A DNA stretch of 64,000 nt from Ziziphus jujuba (lineage: Eukaryota > Streptophyta > Magnoliopsida > Rosales > Rhamnaceae), in NCBI RefSeq assembly GCF_031755915.1, contig NC_083386.1:15609001-15673000 (forward strand), read 5' to 3'. The notes below the pieces were generated by a model. That model saw only the letters and a program-made list of their open reading frames with translations, did not search any database and was not told where the DNA came from. Below are positions 11,758 through 21,656 of the stretch, piece by piece (position 1 is the first letter of the stretch; each line of letters begins with the position of its first letter). Both the position numbers and the translations under genes were made by a program.

Positions 11758-11948
11758 GTGGAGAAGTTTGACACTGCTGCAAAAATCAAGGTGATTAAAG
11801 AAGGGCCTTTACCAATCTAGGACGGAAGGAAGCTAAAGAGCTGGTTGAGAAGGCACCTGTTTTGGTTAAGCAAGGAGTTACCAAAGAAGAAGCAAATGAC
11901 ATGATAGAGAAGAGAAAGGCTGCTGGGGGAGTTGCAATTATGGAGTAA
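11758..11948 (+). pseudogene. Organellar ribosomal protein L7/L12 C-terminal fragment
   Basis: The fragment encodes the C-terminal domain of bacterial-type L7/L12 (bL12), the stalk protein that recruits translation factors; nuclear copies serve the mitochondrion or plastid. Visible are [14 protein letters not shown], then after a frameshifting loss of a few bases LGRKEAKELVEKAP, VKQGVTKEEAND and a GGVAIME end followed by TAA at 11946-11948. The N-terminal dimerisation part is absent. About 170 bp downstream of the stop looks like the donor gene's 3' untranslated region. Whether the donor is mitochondrial or plastid cannot be settled by eye; the end suits a mitochondrial form. Confidence 0.8.
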
Positions 11949-12993
11949 AAATTTTCTGCAATGTTTTTATATCCTTGGTTTTGTTGTAGTTGGTTTTATG
12001 GTATTAGGAAAATCTCAAATTTCAAATTATGAAAATTTTGTAATGTGGCTGCTTGGTGGACGTTCATCTATCTTGGTGAAAAGATAGAAGGAATAAATTA
12101 TATTTTGAGCTTTCATGGTTGCAAAGTCGCTAATCATACACCGTCATTCATATGGACAAAAATTTTCTGCTGTAGTTTATTTGGGTTCTAAAGTGGAACC
12201 TAAATCTGGAAAATGTTATAATTTTATTTTAATTTATTTCTAAAATTATATATTAATTTAATTTGTAGGTGTTAAAAAAAATTAAAATTTGTATGTAAAT
12301 ATAAATATATAAATTTACAATTTTAATTAAATATAATATTTTTTTTATGAAAATATAAATATAATTTTTAAAATTTTTATTTTTAAAAAACTTAAAATTA
12401 AAATTATAAAATAGTCCAATCTAGTATGATTCTGCATCAAACATGGGACAATTATTCTATTATTCAGTTTGAAATTATGCCAAACACAGTACTATATTAT
12501 TCTATCCTGTCCGATCCCATCCGATCCGAACCTGTCCTGTCCGATCCGGACCTATCCTGCATACCAAACGCCACCTAATGGGACCAATGCAGGTTCTCTT
12601 CTCCCTCCCCTGTCTGTCAAGTGGTGTTTAGGACGCCAAGCATCAATTGGCAGCACTAGTATATACATGGTGCATTAGGTGTCCTGTCAATGTATATGTA
12701 TATATATTATGTTGTCATGTGTACCACATCATATAGAGGGAGCGACCCAATTCGGTTCATTAACAGCCTAGTCTTTTAGTTCTACTGCCTACGAGACCAG
12801 TAGTTTGGACGGCTACTATAGGCTATCATCCCCGGTCATATTGGTAGCAATGTACTTACGATAGCTGATATCATGAGACCGTGCATTAGCATATTATCTG
12901 GTACATCAGGCGTATCCCCGCTATGAGTGTGTGAGTTATGTAATGTAATTATAAATTTTAGTTCTATTTCACCTATTTATGATTATGATTTTC

Positions 12994-13160
12994 TATTATT
13001 ATTATTACTATTACTATTATTTGCTATTGTTGTTGTTGTTATTATTATTATTAATAATGTTGTTATTGTTGACATTATCATTATGATTATTAATATTATT
13101 ATTTGTTATTGTTGATATTATTATTATTGTCATTATTATTATTGTTAGTATTGTTGTCAA
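12994..13160. repeat. ATT/GTT trinucleotide microsatellite
   Basis: This is a compound imperfect array of TTA, TTG and related triplets. A second shorter tract of the same kind lies at 13357-13414. Apparent ORFs across it on both strands are low-complexity artefacts. Confidence 0.85.
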
Positions 13161-13215
13161 CTGTACAATTATTATACTTGTCCACATGATTGTGTTAATG
13201 GGTTTGGGGGTGACA

Positions 13216-13335
13216 TAGCCTTCCGGCAAGTATCGTAGCCTTCAAGCAAGTATAGTAGTTTTCGAACAAGTATTGTAGCCTTCATATAAGTATCGTAATC
13301 TTCGGGTAAGTGTCATAGCCTTCAGGCATGTTATC
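13216..13335. repeat. 20-bp tandem repeat, six degenerate copies
   Basis: Six consecutive 20-bp units start at 13216 with the pattern TAGCCTTCnnGCAAGTATnG and diverge from one another at several positions. No spacers separate the units, so it is a minisatellite. It lies between two trinucleotide microsatellites. Confidence 0.8.
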
Positions 13336-13498
13336 CCAAATTTCTCTAGAGATTGTATTATTATCATTATTATTGTTATTGTTGTTGTTATTATCATTGT
13401 TTTTATTATCTTCCTTCTGCATTTATACGCTTGGTATATTCGTGGGGTGCTGTAACAAATGTATAATTGTAATTAGTGGATGGTGTGGGTGGCCATTG

Positions 13499-13796
13499 AT
13501 GTGATTCCGCCCGAGCCCGCTCCACCGATAACCCGCTGGGGTGCTGACTTGACATGGATGAAGACTAGGCCAATTACAAGAGCTCAAATTAAGAGATTTA
13601 AGGACAACCTGGGAGTATTTATACAGGGGATAATCAATCTCAACAGAGCTTGTCCATACTTGAAGATACAAAGCCTATTCTAAGCATCCAAGTGGTGGAA
13701 GCTGATACGGACCCGGGTGACGGTTTTGGTACATTTTTGGAGTCCGGGAAGTATGAAATGGTTCCAATGATTTATGGGTTCAATACATATGCCTAA
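13499..13796 (+). pseudogene. LTR-encoded polyprotein C-terminal extension (copy F)
   Basis: The frame that would continue from the upstream polyprotein encodes VIPPEPAPPITRWGAD, then MKTRPITRAQIKRFKDNLG and FIQGIIN. After a single-base loss near 13640 it resumes as SIQVVEADTDPG, then MVPMIYGFNTYA and a TAA at 13794-13796. The same order of motifs is seen in the LTRs at 21657, 47290 and 57608. The function is unknown. The basic RAQ-KRFK segment could act in nucleic-acid or chromatin contact, but this is speculation. Confidence 0.6.
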
Positions 13797-14343
13797 AAGG
13801 TCATGGAATCAAGTTAAAGCAGCCTCAAATGCAATCAAAAAGGGCTTGTATGGACAGCATCAACAATTTGGCCGAATTTGCTGTATTGCTTGCTGGCTTT
13901 ACTGTATTTTACTGTATTAGCCTTTTCTTATTTTTCCAAGCATGGGCAACGTGTGGGACTTCATATTCAGCTTATTTGGCATCCTACAAAGCATCTAGAA
14001 GCTGATTTGGAGCTCAAAGAGGTCAAAGATTGGTCAAAGTCAAATTAGTCAAAAAAGCTAGTATTATAGTTTCCTAATTTTATTCTACTTTTTGTTTTAG
14101 GAAACTACCATTACTTTTTAGTTTTTATTTATTTATTTTCTGGACAAATAAGTTTAGGAAAGTTATTATTTTATTATTTTCATTGTAAATTAATTAATTC
14201 CTAATTCAGAATAAAGGAATTAATTAATCAAATTTAGTTTAGGAAACTTAGTTTAGGACATATTAGAATTCGGTCAAGTTTCCTAATTCATATAGGAGTC
14301 CGGTTTTGAATTATTTTTTAGGGTTTATTTTGTTTCTTTCAAG

Positions 14344-14356
14344 CCTATTTAAAGGC
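14344..14356 (+). promoter_or_regulatory. Putative LTR TATA box
   Basis: The word CCTATTTAAAGGC lies inside a short palindrome of the LTR. Equivalent positions in the other LTRs read CTATTTAAGG or TATATAAGGGC on the element strand, so it is the best candidate core promoter for the family. The transcription start cannot be fixed from sequence. Confidence 0.45.
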
Positions 14357-14647
14357 TTATTTTTCAATAATAATACAACTTTGATTTGATAAAGAAAATA
14401 CTTGTGAGATTAATTATCTCTTTGTTCTTTGAGAACACCTAAAACACCATTAGAGAATTGGTTGTTTTAGCTTGACTTATCAATAGGTTTTCCATCCCCT
14501 ATTGTGGCGTCTACATTATACCAAGGTTTCTAACCACAGGTTGGCTAGGGGTTGAGGTCCATTCCATTAGAACTTGAACTTAATTAAAGATCCGGGCTAA
14601 TATAATACGGGTTTAGGAGCAGGTCGTCCTAGGTTCGTATCAGCCAT

Positions 14648-15073
14648 AAGTTACAAAAGTATGCATTTCCTGTACTAAGTAAAGACTTAGAAAAAGTCAA
14701 GACTACTTAGGGTCTATGTATTAAAATCTGAAAGGGTCCCAACATCTATAAAAGTATTTTCAGTGTATTAATTATTTCTTGTATTTATATTCCCATACTA
14801 TAGTTATTGAAGTCCTATAAATTTTTGGAAACTTGGGGTAAGGTGGAAGGAATAAAACGATTGCATATTTTTGGAGTGTATTTTCTATATAGAGAATTTT
14901 GGAGTATGTTTAACCCTTAAGAGAGATGCTATCCGATTTTCTGTAGAGAGAGGTCTGGTAAGGTTTTTCGAGTCGAAACTTGTTTAGGGTTCCAATTAGT
15001 AATCTTGGTTGGGTCCTAATAGAGTGGTGTTAGAGCTTTAGGTTACATCACTCTTGGGAGATATGGTATATGG
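14648..15073 (+). mobile_element. LTR end and primer site of an older Ty3 element
   Basis: The stretch ends with TGGTGTTAGAGC at 15025-15036, two mismatches from the initiator Met-tRNA complement, so 14648-15024 is probably the 3' end of a 5' LTR. Element B is inserted 37 bp further on. The matching 3' end of the old element lies at 22806-23515. Only about 220 bp of internal sequence lies between the two ends once B is removed, so the host element was heavily deleted or was a short non-coding element. Confidence 0.45.
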
Positions 15074-16190
15074 TAATGAGAATTCGTCCGGATCCGTGCA
15101 ACCGACAACCCACTGGGGTGCTGACCCAATATGAATAAAGATCGGGTCAATCACTAGGGCTCAAGCTAAGACATTTAAGAAAAATCTGGCTGCTTTTATC
15201 TAGGCACTAATTAATTCTCAAAGAGCCTTTTCAATACCCGAATATAGAAAACCTGTATTAAGCATCCAAGTAGTGAAGGCCAATACAGACCCGGGTAGCT
15301 GTTTCCATGCAAATATGGATTCCGAGCAGTAAAAAATGGTTCCAACACTTCATAGATTGAAATAATATCTCTAAGAGGTCATAGAATCAAGAAAATTCAT
15401 AAGCTAAAGCATCCAAACAAATGGTGTGCACATAGGAGGAAGTTTGGCCGGTTTTACTGTATTTTGTTGCTGACTTTACTATATTTTGCTGAGTTGGCAT
15501 TTTCTCTTTGATCCAAGCAAGGCCAACGTGTGAGACTCTATGATAATCCTATTTGGCATCTTACAAGGCATATGGAAGCTAATTTGGAGCTTAAATTGGT
15601 CAAAGATTGATCAAAGATAGCTTAGTTAAAAAGATAGTTATTTAGTTTCCTAATTTGATTTCTACTTTTGTTTTAGGAAATTAATCTTTTATTCGGTTTT
15701 TATTTATTTATTTGGTGGAAAAATAAGCTTAGGAAATTTATTATTTTCATTGTAAATTAATTAATCTTTAATTCAAAATAAAGGAATTAATTAATCAAAA
15801 TTAGATTAAGAAAGGAGAGAGAAAATTCAACCACCTTTAGGAAACAACATGCTTGGCGTGTTTTTGCTTTAGTTTTAGGGTTTATGGCTCTATGACTTTT
15901 ACCTATTTAAGGGTTATTTTTCAATGAGAATACAAGTTTTGAATTTTTACAAAAAATTAATGATGAGATTGAATTTTTCTTTGTTCTCTTTGAACACCTA
16001 AAACACCATTAGAGAGTGAGTGTTTTAGTTTTGACTTATCAATAGGATATCCATCACCTATTGTGGTGTCTTGATTATACCAAGGTTTGTAATCACAAGT
16101 TGATTGGTTAATCTATTAAAATCTGAACTTAATTGATATCCGAGCTAATATAATATAGGTTTAGACATATGTCGACCTAAGTTCATATTA
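15074..16190 (+). repeat. 5' LTR of element B
   Basis: The LTR begins TAATGAGAATTCG (TG changed to TA) and ends TTCATATTA just before the primer-binding site. A TATA-like CTATTTAAGG lies at about 15904. The LTR-encoded peptide frame is interrupted (ITRAQAKTFKKNL near 15150; a stop after FI). Confidence 0.88.
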
Positions 16191-16204
16191 TTTGGTATCA
16201 GACC
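16191..16204 (+). other. Primer-binding site of element B
   Basis: The sequence TTTGGTATCAGACC directly follows the 5' LTR and matches the initiator Met-tRNA complement except near its end. Confidence 0.8.
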
Positions 16205-17335
16205 CTAGTTTTGTTTAGGTTTGATCTATATTTATTTGCTTTATTTATTTTTGTGTTAATTTGCAATTTTAGCATTAGGTTAAGGTTGCTTTTATCATCA
16301 TACACATTCTACATATTAAAAAAAAAATTATTCCTAGTCAAATTAAGTTTCCTTGTTTTACCGTATTTTTGTTTCCTAGTTTGTTGGTTTTTTTTTTTCA
16401 TCATTGTTCTTAGTAATTTAGTTTATTGTTGATTTTGCTTTGTTATTTTGATCTTAAATATTTGCATTCATGTATTCAAAAAAAAAAGAAAAAGAAAAAA
16501 GAGAAGTGTGTTTGCAGCAATATATATAAATTTACAAAAAAAATTGTAAATTTGTATTTTGTTGTTGGTGGTCACGGGTTTGGTGGATTTTTGGTGTTGG
16601 AATTGCTATTTTTTCTATTCATCTTTGCTACTGGAGTTGTTTTACATTCTGTGAGTAAACAAAAAAAGAAAAAAAAAACTGCAGTTTGTTGAATTTGGAG
16701 TTTGATTTGTTTACTGGAAATTGTTGGAGCTGCTGGGTTGTTGCCTATTTATTCAATATTAAGAGTTGCTGGAAATTTACATTGCTGCTGGAAATTTGTA
16801 TTTTTGAGTACTAAATTATTTGGATTAAAATTGGTAAAGGATTTGAAACATAGAACTTAAATTACAAAGAACAATAACCAACAACTATCTTATATTTTTG
16901 TTCAATTTGATTCTTGTTCGTGTTTGAATTTCTTTCTCTAAATTTTATTCTTAAATTATTAATTTCTTACCATCTGATCCAGTTCTTATTATTCCTGAAA
17001 TTTTCTTTGTTAAATTGCCTTATTTTTTTTGCTTAGAAAAGCCGAGAATTAGGTGTTTAGACTTCACTCGGTATTGCTTGTTTTTTGCTACTGTTTTATT
17101 GATAAGTTTAATTAAAACATACTTGTGATCTAATTATTGTTTTGTGGGTGTTTTAATTAAAACTTTCAATTAATTATTTGAGTGGAAAAAGGCAAGAGTG
17201 TGTGAGCTTAAAAGAGGGTAAAAGCCGAAACTAGTATGCAAATTAACAAGAGTGTCAAGTCTTTATTTGAGTGAAACACTTGAGGGTGTGAATTTGGTGA
17301 GGTTTTATTTTATTTTGGTTTTATTAATACTAACA
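16205..17335 (+). other. 5' leader of element B
   Basis: This is about 1.1 kb of untranslated leader with T-rich and A-rich homopolymer runs. It is homologous in order to the leaders of elements A and D. Open frames across it (for example at 16211-16692) are low-complexity artefacts. Confidence 0.65.
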
Positions 17336-18505
17336 TGGAAGATTCAAGGTGAGAAGAGGAGATCCACCATTGAGAATTAATGAAGAAGAGTCCGTAGGAT
17401 TCAAAGGAGATTCCCGAGCTTCGGTCAGTGAAGATGAGCACACGGACATGAAGGCCATTTTGGAGCAATTACAGTGGATAAATGCTCAATTTGATCACAT
17501 AAATCAAAGGATGTACACGTTAGAAACATCTCAAGGAGGGCCAAATACAAGGGTTGATGCTCATGGAAACCGAGGTCGAGGTCAAGTAGGCCAAGGGCGA
17601 CTTAGAGAAGAATTCGGGGAAGGTAATTTTGGTGATGACTTGGACGAGGGGTATGAAGAAATTTTTGAACCTAAAGGAAGGCCAATCTTTGGGAGGGCAG
17701 CAAGGAATGAAGATGATGATCTTGGGAATATTAAGGTCAACATACCACTTTTCATGGGAAAAATTGACCCGGAGGCTGACTTGCAATGGGAGGAGCGCAT
17801 AGAGATGATCTTTGATTGTCACAACTATTCAAAGGCTAAGAAAGTTAAGTTGGCAACAATGGAATTTGGACATTATGCACTCCAATGGTGGATTAATGAG
17901 CAAGATACTCGAAGGAGAGTAGGTGATAAATTGATTACTACTTTACGACAAATGAAAGGAGCCATGAGGGAACAATTTGTACCGACTCATTACCATAGGT
18001 TGCCACATCAAAGGTTACAATCTTTATCTCAAGGAAATAGGTCTGTGGAGGATTATTACAAGGAGATGGAGATACTCATGATGAGATTGAGCATGAATGA
18101 AGAAAGAGAAGCAACCATGGCACGGTTTCTAGGTGGATTGAATTGAGAGATAGCTAATCAACTAGAATTACAACAATATATGGAATTGGAGGAGATGTTA
18201 CATGTGGCTATTAAAATTGAGCATCAATTCAAAAGGAGGGGTGTAAGCTCATGGTTTGGGGGTGTTTCCAATAGCAAGAGGTCAAATCCAAGTTACTGGA
18301 GAAACAATCCTATCTATGAAAACAAGTCAAAATCGAAATTTAGAGAAGAGAGCTTAAATTGGCCAAAGAGATAAGATAGAACAGAATCTATCCAAGCACA
18401 CAAAATTGAAGGTAAATCTTATCCTAAACCTTCAAGATCTAGAGAAATTGTTTGTTTTGAGTGCCAGGGAAAAGGACACATTGCTAGCCAATGCCCGAAT
18501 AGAAG
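17336..18505 (+). pseudogene. Gag of element B
   Basis: Gag forms the virus-like particle and packages RNA. The expected start at 17336 (MEDSR) is followed at once by a frameshift; an open frame of 265 codons then runs 17349-18146. It contains an N-terminal coiled segment (LEQLQWINAQFDHINQRM), an acidic linker, and the retrotransposon capsid-like domain (LQWEERIEMIFDCHNYS, then EQFVPTHYHRL and SVEDYYKEMEILMMRL). A stop follows at GGLN. A second piece from 18180 holds EEMLHVAIKIEHQFKRR and, near 18453, an intact CCHC zinc knuckle (CFECQGKGHIASQC). The fragments align with the Gag of D. Confidence 0.85.
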
Positions 18506-18509
18506 AATC

Positions 18510-19256
18510 ATGGTGTTAAAGGGTAATGGTAAGCTAGAATCGGAAAGTGAGGAAAGTGGAGATGAAACCAAGCAAGAAAAGGAAGACTTTGAGGATGAAG
18601 CCAAGATCCTACATGCACCCAATACCAAATCAAACTTGGTTTCTAGGAGAGTGCTAGCTGTATACAAGGATGAGCATCAAGTTCAAAGGGAAAACATCTT
18701 CTACACCTGATGTGAAATCCAAGGTAATATCTGTAATATGATAATTGATAATGGAAGTTGTACAAATGTGACTAGTAATGTTATGGTTGATAAATTAGGC
18801 TTAGTGACAATTAAACATCCCAAACCATATAGATTACGATGGCTTAATAATAGTGGTGAGATGAAAGTAACTAAACAAGCCAAAGTAAAATTCAACATTG
18901 ATAAATATGTGGATGTTGTTTTATGTGATGTTGTGCCTTTGCATACAAGTCATATTTTACTTGGTAGACCATGGCAGTTTGATAAAGATACTATACATTA
19001 TGGTTGAGAGAATGCCATTGTTTTTAGATTTAAAGGTAAAAAGGTCAAGCTGGAACCATTGCCTCGTAAACAGGTATTTACAAACCAACTTCAAATACAA
19101 CAAAGGAAGGAGGCTGAAAAGCTCAAGGAAAGAACTAGCATGGCACCCACGGCAACAACACCAATTAAGGAGTCCAAGCTGTGCAAGACCAACAAGGTAA
19201 GTATTCTAAAATCCAAATTGAGTGGAAAAATCATGAGAAAGCCGAAAGTGGAGTGA
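18510..19256 (+). pseudogene. Protease and linker of element B
   Basis: An acidic spacer (KGNGKLESESEESGDE) leads into an aspartic protease at 18738-19007. Its active-site motif reads I-I-D-N-G-S-C, so the usual D-S-G has become D-N-G, which should impair it. Further motifs are VDKLGL, KHPKPYRLRWLNNSGEM, DVVLCDVVPLH and [12 protein letters not shown] stop ends the domain at 19006, and a frameshifted linker rich in K and E follows to about 19370. The start of the normal spacer before reverse transcriptase is partly deleted. Confidence 0.82.
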
Positions 19257-19411
19257 GAAAAATTGAGAAAGCCGAGAGGTATAGTGAGAAACCTGAGAGT
19301 GGGGGCAAAGGTGTGGTGATTGAGAAGGAGGAAGGAAAAGAAAGAAAAGAGAGAAAAAATTAAAAATTTTATCTTAGCTTTGGTGATGTAAATAAAGCCG
19401 TCTTGTGTAAG

Positions 19412-19880
19412 AAGTAATCACGAGGAGACAAAGGAGCTACAAAGGCATGTAAATGAGTTGCTTGATAAAGGGTACATTCGTGAGAGTATGAGTCCATGTG
19501 CTATCCCTGTTTTATTAATACCTAAGAAAGATAGTTCATGGCATATGTGTGTAGATTGTAGGGCTATAAATAATATTACCATTAAATATAGGCATCCAAT
19601 TTCTAGGTTAGATAACATATTAGATGAATTGCATGGTACATGCATTTTTACTAAAATTGATCTTAGGAGTGGGTATAATCAAATTAGAATGAAAAAGGGT
19701 GATGAATGGAAAACTGCATTTTAAACTATGTATGGATTGTATGAATGGTTAGTAATGCTTTTTGGTTTAACTAATGCACCTAGTACTTTCATGAGGTTAA
19801 TGAATCATGTTATGCGACCATTCATTGGAAAGTTTGTTGTTGTTTATTTTGATGATATTCTTGTATATAGGAGAAAGAAA
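19412..19880 (+). pseudogene. Reverse transcriptase of element B, truncated
   Basis: The domain begins [21 protein letters not shown] and contains [20 protein letters not shown], then [14 protein letters not shown] with the first catalytic Asp. After a stop at about 19722 it continues to the YFDD active site at 19845-19856. Directly after FDDILVY the sequence jumps to the segment preceding RNase H, so the thumb and connection are deleted. The deletion means B cannot supply this enzyme itself. Confidence 0.88.
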
Positions 19881-20275
19881 ATTTGTCTAATGCACCTTTA
19901 CTAGTTTTGCCTAACTTTGACAAAAAATTTTAAATTGAATGTGATGTTTCGGGTATACGTATTGGAGCTGTCTTAATGCAAGAAGGAAGACCCATAGCCT
20001 ACTTTAGTGAGAAACTAAATGGAGCTCCACTAAACTACCCGACTTATGACAAAGTGATGTATGCTTTGGTGAGGGCTTTGGAAACGTGGCAGGATTACTT
20101 CATGCCAAAAGAATTTGTGATTCCTATGGATTATGAATCTTTGAAGCACATTAAAGGCCAAGGAAATCTTAATTGAAGGCAGGCTAAGTGGATTGAATTC
20201 ATTGAAACATTTCCTTATGTCATCCGCTACAAAAAAGGTAAAGAAAATGTGGTCGCCGATGTATTATCCCAAAGG
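19881..20275 (+). pseudogene. RNase H of element B
   Basis: The domain starts near the FEIECDVSG-like segment, with one frame break. It then runs [35 protein letters not shown], and, after a stop at 20174, [18 protein letters not shown]. This is the Ty3-type RNase H that removes the RNA template during cDNA synthesis. Confidence 0.83.
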
Positions 20276-21540
20276 TATATACTCTTTTCTACCTCAGATG
20301 CCAGATTGCTTGGATTTGAACAAATAAAAGAACTTTATGAGCATGATAGTGACTTTGGAGAAATATGTAGGACTTGTTCAAAACATGGTTTTAATAAATT
20401 TTACATCGTTGAGGGGTATTTGTTTAGGGAAAACAATTTTTGTGTGCCTAATTGTAGCATTAGGGAGTTACTAGTTCAGGAAGATCATGGGGGTGGTTTA
20501 ATGGGTCATTTTGGTGTTTAAAATATTTTATCCTTGCTGCAAGAAATTTTTATTAGCCTAATATGAAGGGAGATGTAGAGAGAATATGTGAAAGATGCTT
20601 GAAATGCCGAAAGCCAAATCTAAATTGATGTCGCATGGTCTTTACATGCCATTGGCAATTCCTTCCTTTCCTTGGGTGGATTTGTCTATGGATTTTATTC
20701 TTGGTTTACCTAGGTCAATGACAGGTAAGGATTCAATTTTTGTTGTTGTGGATAGATTTTCTAAGATGGTACATTTTATTGCATGTAATAAAACTGATGA
20801 TGCATCTAATGTTGCTAACTTATTCTTTAAGGAAATTGTTAGGTTGCATGGTATGCCTAGAACAATTGTTTTAGATAGGGATGCTAAGTTTCTAAGTTAT
20901 TTTTAGAAAACTTTGTGGGCTAAGTTAGGAACTAAACTTTTGTTTTCAACTACTTGTCATCCATAAACTGATGGACAAACTGAAGTAGTAAATAGGATTT
21001 TTTCTACATTGTTACAGGCTTTAATTAGTAGGAACTTAAGAACATGGGAAGAATGTTTGCCACATGTTGAATTTGCCATAATAGATCCTTGCATTCCGCC
21101 ACTGAATATACACCATTTGAGATTGTTTATGGTTTTAATCCTTTGACACTAAATATACACCATTTGAGATTGTTTATGGTTTTAATCCTTTGACTCCATT
21201 AGATTCAACACATCTACCTTAAGTGAACGTGCTAATCTAAATGGAAAACTAAAAGCTGACTTTATGAAGCAAATTCATGAGAAGACTAAAGCAAACATTG
21301 GGAGGAGGATGGAGTTATATGCAAAGGTGCTAACCAAGGCAGAAAATAAGTTGTCTTTGAACCTGGAGATTGGGTTTGGTAGCACCTAAGAAAGGAGAGG
21401 TTTCTCGAACAAAAGAAGTCCAAGCTTATGCTGCATGGAGATGGACCTTTTCCAGTTTTGGAGCGGATAAATGACAATGCTTACAAACTTGATTTACCGG
21501 GTGAGTATAATGTTAGTGCTACATTTAATATTGCTGACTC
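20276..21540 (+). pseudogene. Integrase of element B
   Basis: The order is the H-H half of the zinc-binding region ([12 protein letters not shown], near 20480-20520), then after a frame break [14 protein letters not shown], then the catalytic core: [10 protein letters not shown] with the first Asp, VLDRDAKF with the second, and a Glu-bearing [10 protein letters not shown] region. The C-terminus has [18 protein letters not shown] and [18 protein letters not shown]. Stops occur at 20519 and 20906. A 47-bp tandem duplication (21101-21194) shifts the frame. A further local repeat of about 33 bp (21477 and 21563) disrupts the end of the frame. Confidence 0.85.
21101..21194 (+). repeat. 47-bp tandem duplication inside integrase
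   Basis: Two consecutive copies (21101-21147 and 21148-21194) differ at one visible base. Because 47 is not a multiple of three the duplication breaks the reading frame. It arose after insertion or in a non-functional lineage. Confidence 0.85.
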
Positions 21541-21644
21541 CTTATGATCACTTACAAACTCCTTATGCTTACAAACTTGATTTACCGGGTGAGTATAGTC
21601 TCCTTTTGCTATAGGTGATGGCATTCGAGGAAAAATCATTTTCA

Positions 21645-21656
21645 AGAGGAGGGGAA
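21645..21656 (+). other. Polypurine tract of element B
   Basis: The purine run AGAGGAGGGGAA ends directly at the 3' LTR start, where plus-strand cDNA synthesis would be primed. Elements A and D have the same tract on the minus strand. Confidence 0.8.

Larger units (their letters stand above)
10045..12575. mobile_element. PIF/Harbinger-like element with captured host genes
   Basis: The ends are inverted: GGGCATGTTTG at 10045 and, on the opposite strand, GGTGGCGTTTGG at 12575, each followed inward by an AGGATAGG/TCCGG-rich subterminal region. They are flanked by TAA (10042-10044 and 12576-12578), the 3-bp target size and sequence typical of PIF/Harbinger. No transposase is present. The inside holds fragments of two unrelated nuclear genes for organelle proteins, FtsZ1 and a ribosomal L7/L12, in the same orientation and with introns retained. 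That makes it a Pack-type non-autonomous transposon which acquired genomic DNA. The superfamily call rests on TIR and TSD only; an hAT origin would need an 8-bp duplication, which is not seen. Confidence 0.75.
12579..13491. other. Unassigned spacer, possible old LTR remnant
   Basis: No coding region was recognised. The part at 12600-12950 has ordinary base composition and LTR-like look, and is followed by microsatellites and the 20-bp tandem repeat. Together with 14648-15024, which ends at a primer-binding-like site, it may be one LTR of an old Ty3 element split by later insertions; this is inference. Confidence 0.35.
13497..14642 (+). repeat. Solo LTR F of the dominant Ty3/gypsy family
   Basis: The 1146-bp LTR runs from TGATGTGATTCC to TTCGTATCA and is flanked by the exact 5-bp duplication GCCAT (13492-13496 and 14643-14647). 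It is the same family as elements A, B and D. No internal sequence is present, so it arose by recombination between two LTRs. It retains most of the LTR-encoded peptide. Confidence 0.92.

Noticed and set aside
10404..11948. FtsZ1 and L7/L12 considered as functional host genes
   Set aside because: FtsZ1 lacks its C-terminal half and has a frameshift; L7/L12 lacks its N-terminus and has a frameshift; both lie between transposon ends.
12927..13229. Open frames on both strands over a hydrophobic or N-rich peptide
   Set aside because: They are translations of an ATT/GTT microsatellite.
13216..13335. Regular 20-bp repeats considered as a CRISPR array
   Set aside because: Units are contiguous without spacers, diverge from one another, and lie in plant nuclear DNA.
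16211..16692. Two open frames considered as small genes
   Set aside because: They lie in the A/T homopolymer-rich leader of element B and encode low-complexity F/L/K-rich sequence not kept in A or D.
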